Positions 44,149 through 53,886 of a DNA stretch of 64,000 nt are shown piece after piece. The notes under the pieces are model-generated. The model made no database searches and had not been told where the DNA came from. It saw only the letters and a program-made list of their open reading frames with translations. Made by a program: the position numbers and the translations under genes. Numbering within the stretch: position 1 is the stretch's first letter; each line of letters begins with the position of its first letter. This DNA comes from UBA7239 sp035430165 (GTDB lineage: Bacteria; Pseudomonadota; Gammaproteobacteria; Pseudomonadales; UBA7239): NCBI GenBank assembly GCA_035430165.1, contig DAOMGE010000005.1, positions 25,774-89,773 of the forward strand, read 5' to 3'.

Positions 44149-45255
44149 TTACATGACGGCGCGCGGATAAGAACCCAGAACACGCACATCAGCCGTCTGC
44201 GCTGCAATTTCATCCAGCACTTCCCTGATGCGTGCATCCTCTGCATGACCGACAAAGTCGATAAAAAATACATAACTCCAGACACCTGCGCGTGAAGGCC
44301 TGGTTTCAACACGGGTAAGATCGATACCGTTACGGTGGAATGGTGCGAGCAAATTGTATAGCGCACCCGGTTTATTACGAACAGCGACAATCACAGAAGT
44401 CTTGTCATCACCACTGGCAGGAACTGTCTGCGTACCGATAATCAGGAAACGTGTGGAGTTATCCGGCATATCCTCAATTTTTTCGTTCAGTTTGGTCAGC
44501 CCATACAATTCAGCTGCCATATCACCGGCAATAGCAGCAGTATTCCACTCGCCACGGATTCTTTTTGCTGCTTCAGCGTTGCTTGAAACAGCCACACGCT
44601 CTGCTTTTGGATAATGCGCATCAAGCCATTTGCGACACTGCGCCAAAGACTGGGCATGCGAATAAATTCGCGTGATGTTTTCCGTTTTGGTGACATCGGA
44701 TGCCAACAGATGGTGATGGATACGCAACTCCACTTCACCACAGATATGCACACTGGAATCCATGAAATTATCCAGCGTATGGTTAACCACACCTTCAGTT
44801 GAATTCTCGACCGGTACCACGCCGTAATTCACCGCGCCCGCCGCCACTTCACGAAACACCTCGTCGATAGCAGACATCGGGATTGATACACAGGAGTGAC
44901 CAAAATGCTTCAGCGCCGCTTCCTGGGTAAAAGTGCCTTCAGGCCCCAGATAGGCAACACGTACCGGCTGTTCGAGAGCAAGGCAAGCCGACATGATTTC
45001 ACGAAACAGCCTTGCCATCTCCTCGTTATCGAGCGGTCCTGTATTTCGTGCCATCACATTACGCAATACCTGAGCCTCACGCTCGGGACGATAGAACACG
45101 GCGTCGGCATTTTCTGCTTTCTTGATTTCTGCCACTTCCTGTGCACAACGGGCACGCGCAGAAATCATTTCCTGGATTTTTGCATCCAGCTCGTCAATCT
45201 CATCCCGTAATTGCAGTAATGTCTTGGTCATATCCCAACCGTTCACATGAATCAT
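44149..45255 (-). CDS. pheA: Bifunctional chorismate mutase / prephenate dehydratase
   Basis: This enzyme takes chorismate via prephenate to phenylpyruvate. The 368 residues hold an AroQ mutase domain (about 9-95: LRDEIDELDAKI, ISARARCAQEV), the dehydratase domain (VAYLGPEGTFTQEAA, GVVPVENSTEGVV, and TRF near 275), and a C-terminal ACT domain (KPGALYNLLAPFHRNGIDLT, then VETRPS) that senses phenylalanine. The start at 45255 overlaps serC (ATGA); the ATG eight codons later at 45231 matches the family start and is also possible. Confidence 0.95.
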   Translation of the reverse strand: MIHVNGWDMTKTLLQLRDEIDELDAKIQEMISARARCAQEVAEIKKAENADAVFYRPEREAQVLRNVMARNTGPLDNEEMARLFREIMSACLALEQPVRVAYLGPEGTFTQEAALKHFGHSCVSIPMSAIDEVFREVAAGAVNYGVVPVENSTEGVVNHTLDNFMDSSVHICGEVELRIHHHLLASDVTKTENITRIYSHAQSLAQCRKWLDAHYPKAERVAVSSNAEAAKRIRGEWNTAAIAGDMAAELYGLTKLNEKIEDMPDNSTRFLIIGTQTVPASGDDKTSVIVAVRNKPGALYNLLAPFHRNGIDLTRVETRPSRAGVWSYVFFIDFVGHAEDARIREVLDEIAAQTADVRVLGSYPRAVM

Positions 45256-46334
45256 GAATTACGTCTGGCAAAATCCTGCATATGGGCAATGAGTGCATCG
45301 ACTGCATTTTCACCCACGGCATTATAAATACTGGCACGCATACCACCGACCGAACGATGGCCTTTGAGGTTCAGCAAACCCACTTGCTCTGCTTCTTTCA
45401 GGAACGGCTTGTCCAGGCTTTCATCCGGCAATACAAATGGCACATTCATCCGGGACCTGCTCTGCTTCTCAACCGGATTATTGTAAAAACCGCTATTGTC
45501 GATATAGTCGTACAGTTTATTTGCTTTACGTTCATTGATTGCAGCAATGGCTTCCACACCGCCTTGCGCTTTCAACCACTTGAAGACGAGCCCGGCCAGA
45601 TACCACGCATAAGTCGGCGGGGTGTTGTACATGGAATCGTTATCAGCAGCAATCTTCCAGTCCAGTGTCGTCGGTGTTCCCGGTTGCGCATGTCCGAGCA
45701 AATCGTCACGCACGATCACAATGGTCAGACCTGCAGGGCCAATATTTTTTTGTGCACCTGCATAGATCACACCGAATTTTGAGACATCAATCGGGCGAGA
45801 AAGAATTGTCGACGACATATCCGCCACCAAGGGTACACCGTTCAATGCAGGCACCCAGTGAAATTCCACACCGCCGATAGTTTCATTCGGCGTGTAATGG
45901 AAATAGGAGGCGTCTTTATCCAGCTTCCAGCTTTCAAATGGAGGAATCGTAGAAAAATTATTGTCCTTTGATGAAGCAACAACGTTAATTTCCCCATAGC
46001 GTTTCGCTTCTTCAATCGCCTTTTTGGACCACTGCCCGGTATTGAGATAGTCAGCCTTGCCGCCAACCGGCAGTAAGTTGAGCGGAATCGCCGAGAACTG
46101 CTGCGATGCCCCTCCCTGCAAAAAAAGCACCTTGTAATTGGCAGGAATATGCAACAGATCGCGCAGGTCTTGCTCTGCTTCGGCAGCAATGCCGACCATT
46201 TCTTCGCCGCGATGGCTCATTTCCATAATCGAGAGACCGCGACCGTGCCAATCCAGCATTTCATCGCGTGCCTGCGCCAATACAGCCTCTGGCAAGGCTG
46301 CAGGACCGGCGCAAAAATTGAATTTCCTGCTCAT
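45252..46334 (-). CDS. serC: Phosphoserine aminotransferase
   Basis: This PLP enzyme makes phosphoserine and also acts in the vitamin B6 route. The 360-residue product starts FNFCAGPAALPEAV and has FLQGGASQQFSAIP, the PLP lysine in YAGAQKNIGPAG, and a late LKGHRSVGGMRASIYNA. It lies 6 bases after gyrA and overlaps pheA, the conserved gyrA-serC-pheA order. Confidence 0.97.
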   Translation of the reverse strand: MSRKFNFCAGPAALPEAVLAQARDEMLDWHGRGLSIMEMSHRGEEMVGIAAEAEQDLRDLLHIPANYKVLFLQGGASQQFSAIPLNLLPVGGKADYLNTGQWSKKAIEEAKRYGEINVVASSKDNNFSTIPPFESWKLDKDASYFHYTPNETIGGVEFHWVPALNGVPLVADMSSTILSRPIDVSKFGVIYAGAQKNIGPAGLTIVIVRDDLLGHAQPGTPTTLDWKIAADNDSMYNTPPTYAWYLAGLVFKWLKAQGGVEAIAAINERKANKLYDYIDNSGFYNNPVEKQSRSRMNVPFVLPDESLDKPFLKEAEQVGLLNLKGHRSVGGMRASIYNAVGENAVDALIAHMQDFARRNS

Positions 46335-46340
46335 CGGCTG

Positions 46341-48920
46341 TTACTCAACCAGTGTTGTATTGATGTCATCGCCATCTTCCGCATCACCCTCTTCTGACTC
46401 TGCAATTCGCTCGACACCTACCAGATGTTCATCTTCTTTCAGGCGAATCACACGTACGCCCTGCGTATTACGGCTGACAATCGCAATTTCATCCGTGCGT
46501 GTGCGAACCAATGTACCCTGATCCGAAATCAGCATCAGCTGGTCACCGTCAAACACCTGCACTGCGCCGACAACATCGCCGTTGCGATCGGACGTTTGCA
46601 TCGCGATAACACCTTGCGTTCCACGACCTTTAGTGGGGAACTCCTCTACCAGTGTGCGTTTACCATAACCATGCTGGCTCACAGTAAGGATTTTTCCGCC
46701 TTCCTGAGGAATGATCAGCGCGATCATGCGCGCATCCTGTGTCATGCGGATACCGCGCACACCGCGTGCAGTGCGGCCCATGGCACGTACATCATCTTCC
46801 TCAAACCGTACAGCCTTGCCGTTACTGGCAAACAGCATGATGTCATTCTTGCCGTTGGTAATTGCCGTACCCACCAACACATCACCTTCGTCCAGCTCCA
46901 CTGCACGCAAGCCGACAGAACGCGGACGTGAGAATTCTGTCAGGAACGTTTTCTTGACTGTACCGTTAGCCGTTGCCATGAAAATAAAATGATCAGCGGT
47001 GTATTCCTTCACTGGCAGAATCGACGTGATGCGTTCGCCCTCTTCCAACGGTAACAAATTCACCATCGGTCGACCACGCGCGCCGCGCGCCGCTACAGGT
47101 ATCTGGTAAACCTTCAACCAATATACCTTACCAACGTTGCTGAAACACAGGATGGTGTCATGGGTATTGGCGATTAACAAATGCTCGACGAAATCCTCGT
47201 CTTTCACTGCCGTCGCTGATTTGCCCATGCCGCCACGTTTCTGTGCACGGTAATCATCCAGCGCCTGCGCCTTGGCATAACCGCCGTGAGAAATGGTCAC
47301 AACGCGATCTTCCGGTGTAATCAGGTCTTCGGTGGTGAGGTCAAGCTGTGAGCTGTTGATTTCGGTACGGCGATCATCGTTGTAATCCGCTTTTACCTGC
47401 TCAAGTTCTTCACGAATAACTTCCATCAATCGTTTGTAACTACCGAGAATCTCGAGATACTCGGCAATCTGGTCAAGTTTTTCCTGATATTCGGCAAGCA
47501 GTTTTTCATGCTCCATGCCGGTCAGGCGATGCAGGCGCAAATCCAGGATGGCTTGCGCTTGTTCTGCGGATAAATAGTAAGAACCGTTACGCAAACCGAA
47601 TTCAGGGCCCAGCTCTTCAGGACGGCAGGCCGAATCACCTGCGCGCTCGAGCCATTGCGCTACGGAGCCTGGTTTCCAGCCACGCGCAATCAATCGCTCC
47701 TTGGCATCTGCCGGTGTTGGTGATTGGCGAATAAGCTCGATAACTTCATCGATATTCGAAATCGCAACAGCCAGGCCTTCAAGAATATGTCCGCGTTCAC
47801 GCGCTTTCCGCAACAGATACACGGTGCGGCGCGTCACCACTTCGCGGCGATGGCGCACAAACGCTTCCAGAATATCTTTCAGGTTCATGATTTTCGGACG
47901 GCCATCGGACAAGGCCACCATGTTGATACCGAACACCGTCTGCAACTGTGTCTGTGCATACAGGTTGTTTACGAGCACTTCGCCCGATTCACCGCGCTTC
48001 AGTTCGATAACAACACGCATACCATCCTTATCGGACTCGTCACGCAATTCAGAAATGCCTTCGATTTTTTTCTCTTTGACCAACTCGGCAATTTTCTCGA
48101 TCAGCCGCGCCTTGTTAACCTGGTAAGGCAACTCATGGATGATCACAGTTTCGCGATTGGTCTTGTCATCTCGCTCTACGGTAACGCGGGCGCGAACGTA
48201 AATCCGGCCACGACCGGTACGATAGGCTTCAACGATGCCTGCACGACCATTGATGATGCCCGCCGTCGGGAAATCGGGGCCGGGAATGTGCTCCATCAAC
48301 TCATCAACCGTGATGTCCGGATTGGTGATCATCGCGAGACAGCCGTTGATAATTTCACCGAGGTTATGCGGCGGGATATTGGTCGCCATACCCACTGCAA
48401 TACCGGATGAACCGTTGACGAGCAGGTTGGGTATCCGGGTAGGCATCACTGCCGGAATCATTTCGGTGCCGTCATAGTTCGGCACATAATCCACGGTGTT
48501 CTTGTCGAGATCCGCCAGCAGGTCGTGCGCAATTTTGGCCATGCGGATTTCGGTGTAACGCATTGCTGCCGGCGAATCACCGTCAATCGAACCGAAGTTG
48601 CCCTGGCCGTCTACCAGCATGTAGCGCAGCGAGAATGGCTGTGCCATGCGGACGATGGTGTCATAGACCGCAGAATCGCCATGCGGATGGTATTTACCGA
48701 TGACGTCACCGACGATACGTGCCGATTTCTTGTAAGGCTTGTTCCATGCATTACCGAGTTCACTCATCGCAAACAGGACGCGGCGATGTACGGGCTTCAG
48801 CCCATCCCGCACATCGGGCAAGGCGCGACCCACGATGACACTCATGGCGTAGTCGAGATAGGACTGTTTCAGCTCGTCTTCGATATTGACTGGCAGGATT
48901 TCTTTGGCAAGTTCAGCCAT
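46341..48920 (-). CDS. gyrA: DNA gyrase subunit A
   Basis: This is the DNA-cleaving subunit of gyrase. The 859-residue product has the quinolone-resistance region HPHGDSAVYDTIVR with Ser83 and Asp87, the quinolone-sensitive residues in E. coli numbering, and the catalytic tyrosine AAMRY at 122. The C-terminal beta-pinwheel has the GyrA-box-like QKRGGMGKSA. The start is ATG 48920 with AAAGGA upstream. It is first of the long operon-like series down to pyrF. Confidence 0.97.
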   Translation of the reverse strand: MAELAKEILPVNIEDELKQSYLDYAMSVIVGRALPDVRDGLKPVHRRVLFAMSELGNAWNKPYKKSARIVGDVIGKYHPHGDSAVYDTIVRMAQPFSLRYMLVDGQGNFGSIDGDSPAAMRYTEIRMAKIAHDLLADLDKNTVDYVPNYDGTEMIPAVMPTRIPNLLVNGSSGIAVGMATNIPPHNLGEIINGCLAMITNPDITVDELMEHIPGPDFPTAGIINGRAGIVEAYRTGRGRIYVRARVTVERDDKTNRETVIIHELPYQVNKARLIEKIAELVKEKKIEGISELRDESDKDGMRVVIELKRGESGEVLVNNLYAQTQLQTVFGINMVALSDGRPKIMNLKDILEAFVRHRREVVTRRTVYLLRKARERGHILEGLAVAISNIDEVIELIRQSPTPADAKERLIARGWKPGSVAQWLERAGDSACRPEELGPEFGLRNGSYYLSAEQAQAILDLRLHRLTGMEHEKLLAEYQEKLDQIAEYLEILGSYKRLMEVIREELEQVKADYNDDRRTEINSSQLDLTTEDLITPEDRVVTISHGGYAKAQALDDYRAQKRGGMGKSATAVKDEDFVEHLLIANTHDTILCFSNVGKVYWLKVYQIPVAARGARGRPMVNLLPLEEGERITSILPVKEYTADHFIFMATANGTVKKTFLTEFSRPRSVGLRAVELDEGDVLVGTAITNGKNDIMLFASNGKAVRFEEDDVRAMGRTARGVRGIRMTQDARMIALIIPQEGGKILTVSQHGYGKRTLVEEFPTKGRGTQGVIAMQTSDRNGDVVGAVQVFDGDQLMLISDQGTLVRTRTDEIAIVSRNTQGVRVIRLKEDEHLVGVERIAESEEGDAEDGDDINTTLVE

Positions 48921-49032
48921 GCGATTGCGTTCCTTTTTGTATCTTCCGGACGCAGCCGACAACCGGCCGCATGAAGGCCGGAATCTTACCATAAATCATA
49001 GGGATAGTGCTGGTTTTGCCCGTGCGGCGGGA

Positions 49033-50937
49033 TCAGACCATGTCGGGGTAATCGACGTCCGTCGGCAACGCAATCGCAGCATCAAAACCGGGGATTTTTA
49101 CTGCATTCTTGCTGATGGCAATCTGCTCGCAATCGATCACATTGTGGTCAAACAGATAGATCGGCCTGGCCACACCACGCACTGCATCAGTATCGTATTG
49201 GCGAGCCACTGCAGACACGTTTTCGTTGCGCCTGGCCCAATCTGACAGGGCTTGTCCGCCATGTTTCTTGCGCAACATGCTTGCCACCACATGCGGTGCA
49301 AGAATCGTCGCTGTGGCATTGTTACCACCGAAGCCCTTGGCATTGATAACGGCGAGATCCATCCCCTCGCGACCGACATCCAGATCGCGGTTGTCGATGT
49401 GCAGGTTTGAACGGTGCACATCATCGGCTGGCCTGTCGATAGTCTTGATGCCCGGCAGGAATCCGTATTGCCACACACCGAGGCTGGCAGTGATCTGGTC
49501 ACCCGCTGCACTGCCAATCGAATGGCCGACATAGCCTTTCATCGCAGCCACAGGCCATTTTTCCATACCGAACGCTTTCGCCGCTTCATTGAGGATATGC
49601 GACTCCGTGACGCGATTCTGCGGCGTACTGGAACCGTGCGCCTGTACAAAACTGCGGCGAGCAACAGCCTCATCGCCCAGCAGTGCGCGCGCCGAAGCCA
49701 GTGCTTTGGCCATCGTGATGTAATTGCCGGCGCCCGGCGCAGAAATTGATTTCTTGTGCCCGTCAGCGTTAACAAAAATATTGCCGACGGCCCCATAAAC
49801 CGTCGCACCCATTTCCAGTGCCAGCGTATCGTCCATCAACATGATGAACTGCGAGGATTCCGCCAGCGTAAAGCCACAATTCACGCCGAATGGCCTGCTG
49901 GCGCGGCGATGGTCTGCGGTTTCCGTGCCGTCAATTTTTTTCAGTTCATCATCTGTTGCCAACGCACCCATCGCCGCATAACCGTCTGCAACTTCTGCAG
50001 TAATCGGCGCTTCACTGGTGCCGACCAGCACCACACGCCGACGACCGCTCTTGATGTCATCGGTGGCCATGCGCAAGTTGTACAGGAATGTCGCACAGGC
50101 ACCGGCGCTGGTACCTGTAGAACCCACCGAACCGAGAATATAGGCGTTGACGAAGTCGGCAGGCATCTCGCAGAAACCGAGCGCACACTGTTTGGACGTC
50201 ACGCGCTTGCCGGCGAGACGCGCCTGCAACATGCCACCCGAGCCGTTGTAGTCCAGCTGGCTCATGGCGCTACCGGCGTAGACAGCTACCTGATCCGGCG
50301 ACACCTTCTTCATGACCTCTTCCCAGCTGATACCCATGCTGTGCACGGCATCCGATGCGGCATAGACCGTCATCTGCAAGCCACGCGGGTGGTTGCGGGA
50401 GTTATACAAGGCACCCGGATCAAAACCGGTCGGTAGCATACCGGCAGCCTGCACAGGGAACACACGCTGGCTGGGAACAAGGATGTCGCTGCTGTCATGG
50501 ATCTCGACCTGTACCTGCTTGGCGTCGATGACCGTAATTTTCCAGTTGGGCGGCACCGGCTCAGGCAAATGGCGTTCCTGGGTTAGAAAAGTCACAGGGC
50601 CATTGCCAACCGGTGTCATCGTCAGGCTTTTTTGCCATGGCGTAGCATCTACCGGAAAAAAAGAGGGTTCGATACGGCGGATCAAAGTGCCATTCAGGAC
50701 CGTCTCACCAAAACTACTGGCGAGATCGGTCGCTGTATATTGGGAACCACTTTCATCCGAAAAGGATCCGTCATTGAAATGTGCCAGGTTCATGAGCGTA
50801 GTCAGGCCCGTCAGGGTTTCCTGGCGCGCCTCTGCAGACAGGCTGTCAATGACCATGCGTCGATAGGCATGATGAAAGGAGGCACGCCCTGCCGCATTGA
50901 TCCCGCCAAAGCCGACAATCACCGGTAATAAAGACAT
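49033..50937 (-). CDS. fabY: Beta-ketoacyl-ACP synthase FabY
   Basis: The 634-residue product matches FabY, which in Pseudomonas aeruginosa begins fatty-acid synthesis by condensing acetyl-CoA with malonyl-ACP. Landmarks: the start SLLPVIVGFGGINAAGRASFHH, PTGFDPGALYNSRNHPRGLQM, the nucleophile in SAGACATFLYNL, the histidines in VQAHGSSTPQNR and YVGHSIGSAAG, and the late NAKGFGGNNA. The ATG at 50937 gives the family's N-terminus and length; upstream in-frame codons overlap the divergent regulator's promoter. It diverges from a GlxA-type regulator, 112 bases away. Confidence 0.9.
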   Translation of the reverse strand: MSLLPVIVGFGGINAAGRASFHHAYRRMVIDSLSAEARQETLTGLTTLMNLAHFNDGSFSDESGSQYTATDLASSFGETVLNGTLIRRIEPSFFPVDATPWQKSLTMTPVGNGPVTFLTQERHLPEPVPPNWKITVIDAKQVQVEIHDSSDILVPSQRVFPVQAAGMLPTGFDPGALYNSRNHPRGLQMTVYAASDAVHSMGISWEEVMKKVSPDQVAVYAGSAMSQLDYNGSGGMLQARLAGKRVTSKQCALGFCEMPADFVNAYILGSVGSTGTSAGACATFLYNLRMATDDIKSGRRRVVLVGTSEAPITAEVADGYAAMGALATDDELKKIDGTETADHRRASRPFGVNCGFTLAESSQFIMLMDDTLALEMGATVYGAVGNIFVNADGHKKSISAPGAGNYITMAKALASARALLGDEAVARRSFVQAHGSSTPQNRVTESHILNEAAKAFGMEKWPVAAMKGYVGHSIGSAAGDQITASLGVWQYGFLPGIKTIDRPADDVHRSNLHIDNRDLDVGREGMDLAVINAKGFGGNNATATILAPHVVASMLRKKHGGQALSDWARRNENVSAVARQYDTDAVRGVARPIYLFDHNVIDCEQIAISKNAVKIPGFDAAIALPTDVDYPDMV

Positions 50938-51049
50938 CACAATCAACCCAGACAATGTAATGTTGGACAGTCTAGTCTTGTTCAGGCAAACAATAAGCGA
51001 CAAAATGGCCATCAATGTAGACATTCTGGCCATTGCATCCGTTTCATCC

Positions 51050-52039
51050 ATGAAAATCGCCTTCGTCCTCTATGAGCAGATCCTGGCCACCAGCGTGGCC
51101 TTACCCGCCGAAATGCTGCTGGCAGCGGCGGACATGGCGCGCGCGCGCCAGCGCAAGGCTTCACCAGACATCCATTTTGTCGCCACCCGCAACGGAGCCT
51201 TTACCAGCCGCAGCGGACTGCCACTGCACGTGAACCAGCTCATCGGCACACAGCAGTACGATCTGGTCTACCTGCCCGCGCTATGGCGCAATCCACAAAC
51301 CGTGATCAGACAACACGGGGCCCTGTTGCCCTGGCTCCAGCAACAACATGCTGGCGGCGCCCTGATCGGTGCTGCTGGCACCGGCGTCTGTGTGCTCGCC
51401 AGCAGTGGCCTGCTGGATCATCGCCCGGCCACCACCCACTGGTTTTACCTCGATCGCTTCACTGCACACTACCCGGCTGTCGACCTCAAACCGCAGTACC
51501 TGATCACCCGAGCCGGCAACCTGTATTGTGCTGCCTCGATCAATGCGCTGGCCGACCTGACCGTGCATTTCATCCGGCACTTTTATGGCAGCAGCATCGC
51601 CTCGCATGTCGAGCGACATTTTTCCCACGAGGCACGCAAGTCTTATGACAATGTCACCTATCGGGAAGATGACAGCGAGCGCCACCACGATGAAGACATC
51701 ATCCAGATACAGCTGTGGCTGCACCAGCACTACGCACAAGCCATGCAGCTGGCCGATGTTGCGAGACAATTCGGCATGAGTCTTCGCAATTTCAACCGCC
51801 GGTTCCTCGCGGCAACGGGCAAGACACCACTGCGCTATTTGCAGGGATTACGCATTGAGGAAGGCAGGGATTTACTAGGTAACAGCAATCTCAGTATTGC
51901 CGAGGTGGCCGAAAAAGTGGGCTATCAGGACAGTAGCCATTTTTCACGCTTATTCCGGCAAACCTTTACCGTGACACCGCTGGACTATCGAAAAAGCATG
52001 CGCAGCAAACTGTTCTCGGTGGAACCACACAACGCATGA
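51050..52039 (+). CDS. GlxA-family transcription regulator (DJ-1/PfpI + AraC HTH)
   Basis: This is a 329-residue regulator. Residues 1-190 form a DJ-1/PfpI-like domain with the typical GTGVCVLASSGLLDHRPATTHW stretch (Cys114). About 225-320 form the AraC double helix-turn-helix (LADVARQFGMSLRNFNRRF and IAEVAEKVGYQDSSHFSRLFRQ). The start at 51050 gives a clean KIAFVLYEQ strand. Its ligand is unknown. By its divergent position it is a candidate controller of fabY. Confidence 0.88.
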   Translation: MKIAFVLYEQILATSVALPAEMLLAAADMARARQRKASPDIHFVATRNGAFTSRSGLPLHVNQLIGTQQYDLVYLPALWRNPQTVIRQHGALLPWLQQQHAGGALIGAAGTGVCVLASSGLLDHRPATTHWFYLDRFTAHYPAVDLKPQYLITRAGNLYCAASINALADLTVHFIRHFYGSSIASHVERHFSHEARKSYDNVTYREDDSERHHDEDIIQIQLWLHQHYAQAMQLADVARQFGMSLRNFNRRFLAATGKTPLRYLQGLRIEEGRDLLGNSNLSIAEVAEKVGYQDSSHFSRLFRQTFTVTPLDYRKSMRSKLFSVEPHNA

Positions 52040-52049
52040 ACTTGCGGGA

Positions 52050-52610
52050 TCAATGATCCGGGGTTTGTGACATTTTCCGCGCGCTCGACATCAGGGTATC
52101 TGTCCAGGCAATCCCAATCGCAGAAAAAATAAACACAATGTGGATTATCGTCTGCCACATAACACCGGCTTGTGTATAACCTGAGTTGTCGGCTCCCAAC
52201 GAACCTATGGCAATAAACGTTTTCAGCAAATGGATCGAGCTGATGCCGATAATCGCCATTGCCAGTTTTACTTTCAGTACCGAAGCATTGACATGACTCA
52301 ACCACTCGGGCTGATCCGGGTGTCCCTCCAGATTCAGCCTTGACACAAATGTCTCATAACCGCCGACAATAACCATGACCAGCAGATTGGAGATCATGAC
52401 CACATCAATCAGGCCCAGGACTGCCAACATGATCAGCTGTTCACTCAGGCTGGTCGCACCCATGATCAGATGAAACAGCTCTTTCACAAAGAGAACAACA
52501 TAAACACCCTGCGCAACAATCAAGCCAAGGTACAAAGGCAATTGCATCCAGCGTGAACTGAAAATCAGCCAGGAAATACCAGTAAGTTTATGTGGATTTT
52601 CGGAATTCAT
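52050..52610 (-). CDS. YqhA / UPF0114 family membrane protein
   Basis: This is a 186-residue protein with four predicted membrane helices. The family pattern is seen as the N-terminal SSRWMQLPLYLGLI, LIDVVMISNLLVMVIVGGYETFVS in the middle, and LKVKLAMAIIGISSIHLLKTF. Function is not established. The ATG at 52610 has AAGGA upstream. It converges on the AraC-type gene with an 10-base gap. Confidence 0.85.
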   Translation of the reverse strand: MNSENPHKLTGISWLIFSSRWMQLPLYLGLIVAQGVYVVLFVKELFHLIMGATSLSEQLIMLAVLGLIDVVMISNLLVMVIVGGYETFVSRLNLEGHPDQPEWLSHVNASVLKVKLAMAIIGISSIHLLKTFIAIGSLGADNSGYTQAGVMWQTIIHIVFIFSAIGIAWTDTLMSSARKMSQTPDH

Positions 52611-52677
52611 GAGTAATCCTTGCAGAGGTTCTCGCACATTCTAGGCATTAAAAATACGTTATACAAACTGCAAGCCA

Positions 52678-53880
52678 TCACTGCTCTCCGGCAAAAATCC
52701 CGGCTGGCAAATGACGCCACACCACAAAAAAACCTGCCACACATACCAGCGCAGAAAACAGGTACGGCAAGGCAGGATCGTAGCGCCACAACCAACCACT
52801 CAACAAGGCGCCGAGGGCATTGCCCGCGCCGTATCCGACCGCACTGTAAAATGCTTGCGCCTGACCGGATTGTGTACGCGAGGAAAAACGCCGGACAGCC
52901 TCAATCGCCGCCGAATGAAATGCCGCGAAACTGAACGCATGCATTGTCTGTGCGACGATCATCACAGAAAGCAATTGCGGAAACAAAGCCAACAGCAACC
53001 AGCGCACGGCTGTGACTGCCAGGCTGACCAACAACAACTGGCGCACGCCCCAGAACGGCAACAGACGATGCATGATCCAGAAAATGCCGACTTCTGCCAG
53101 CACGCCCAGACTCCACAACAAACCGATCGTGGTACGTGTGTGCTGGTAACGCTCCATCAAGAGGCTGAAAAAAGCATAAAAGGGGCCGTGTGACAGCACC
53201 ATCAGGAAGCAGACTGAAAACAAGGCAACCATGTGCGGCTGCCGCAAACTCTGGAAAAAAGATTTTTCTTCTGATGTTTTATGAATGGCTGCAATTACAT
53301 GTGGAATTACCGGTGGATCCACCACCAGCCAACTACTGAGAAAAATAGCCAGCAATCCGCTGACAATGATGGCGGGGAACACATCCAGGCTGACATGATC
53401 AAATAACCAGCCAAATATTGCGACCGCGATGATAAAACCGATGGATCCCCACAGGCGTATACGGCTGTAATGTTCGGACTTGCTACCAAGGTAAAACAGG
53501 GTTACTGCTTCAAATTGCGCCAGCACGGCATTCCAGAAAAAACTGTAGCAAAAGATAATGATTGCCAGTGCCATGGTTCCCTTCCAGAAAAAAATCCCGG
53601 AAAAAAACAGCACCGCCAACAGACAGCCCATACGGATAATCAGCATGCGCTTGCCTGATTTGTCAGCCAGCCAACCCCACAGGTTTGGCGCAACAATCTT
53701 GGTACTGAGCATGACGGATGTCAGCAAACCGATATGCCAGGCATCCAGTCCCAGACTTTTCAGGTACAACGACAAATACGGCACCATGGTGCCAAGCACG
53801 ATGAAATAGAAAAAATAGAAACCGGACAACCGCCAGTAAATGCCCGCTGGCAAACCCGACGGCACTATCGATAACATCAA
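52678..53880 (-). CDS. MFS transporter (MFS_1-like / HcaT-type)
   Basis: This is a 400-residue protein with about 12 membrane helices. It has YFFYFIVLGTMVPYLSLYLKSLGL at the start and the loop 2-3 motif NLWGWLADKSGKR, as in the HcaT/PPP-type subgroup of the major facilitator superfamily. Substrate is unknown. It starts 6 bases after aroC, and the same pairing is found in pseudomonads, so the two are probably co-transcribed. Confidence 0.85.
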   Translation of the reverse strand: MMLSIVPSGLPAGIYWRLSGFYFFYFIVLGTMVPYLSLYLKSLGLDAWHIGLLTSVMLSTKIVAPNLWGWLADKSGKRMLIIRMGCLLAVLFFSGIFFWKGTMALAIIIFCYSFFWNAVLAQFEAVTLFYLGSKSEHYSRIRLWGSIGFIIAVAIFGWLFDHVSLDVFPAIIVSGLLAIFLSSWLVVDPPVIPHVIAAIHKTSEEKSFFQSLRQPHMVALFSVCFLMVLSHGPFYAFFSLLMERYQHTRTTIGLLWSLGVLAEVGIFWIMHRLLPFWGVRQLLLVSLAVTAVRWLLLALFPQLLSVMIVAQTMHAFSFAAFHSAAIEAVRRFSSRTQSGQAQAFYSAVGYGAGNALGALLSGWLWRYDPALPYLFSALVCVAGFFVVWRHLPAGIFAGEQ

Positions 53881-53886
53881 GGGAAT

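Noticed and set aside
48964..48982. CCGGCC hairpin upstream of gyrA as a terminator
   Set aside because: It lacks a T-run on either strand, so it is more likely part of the gyrA leader.
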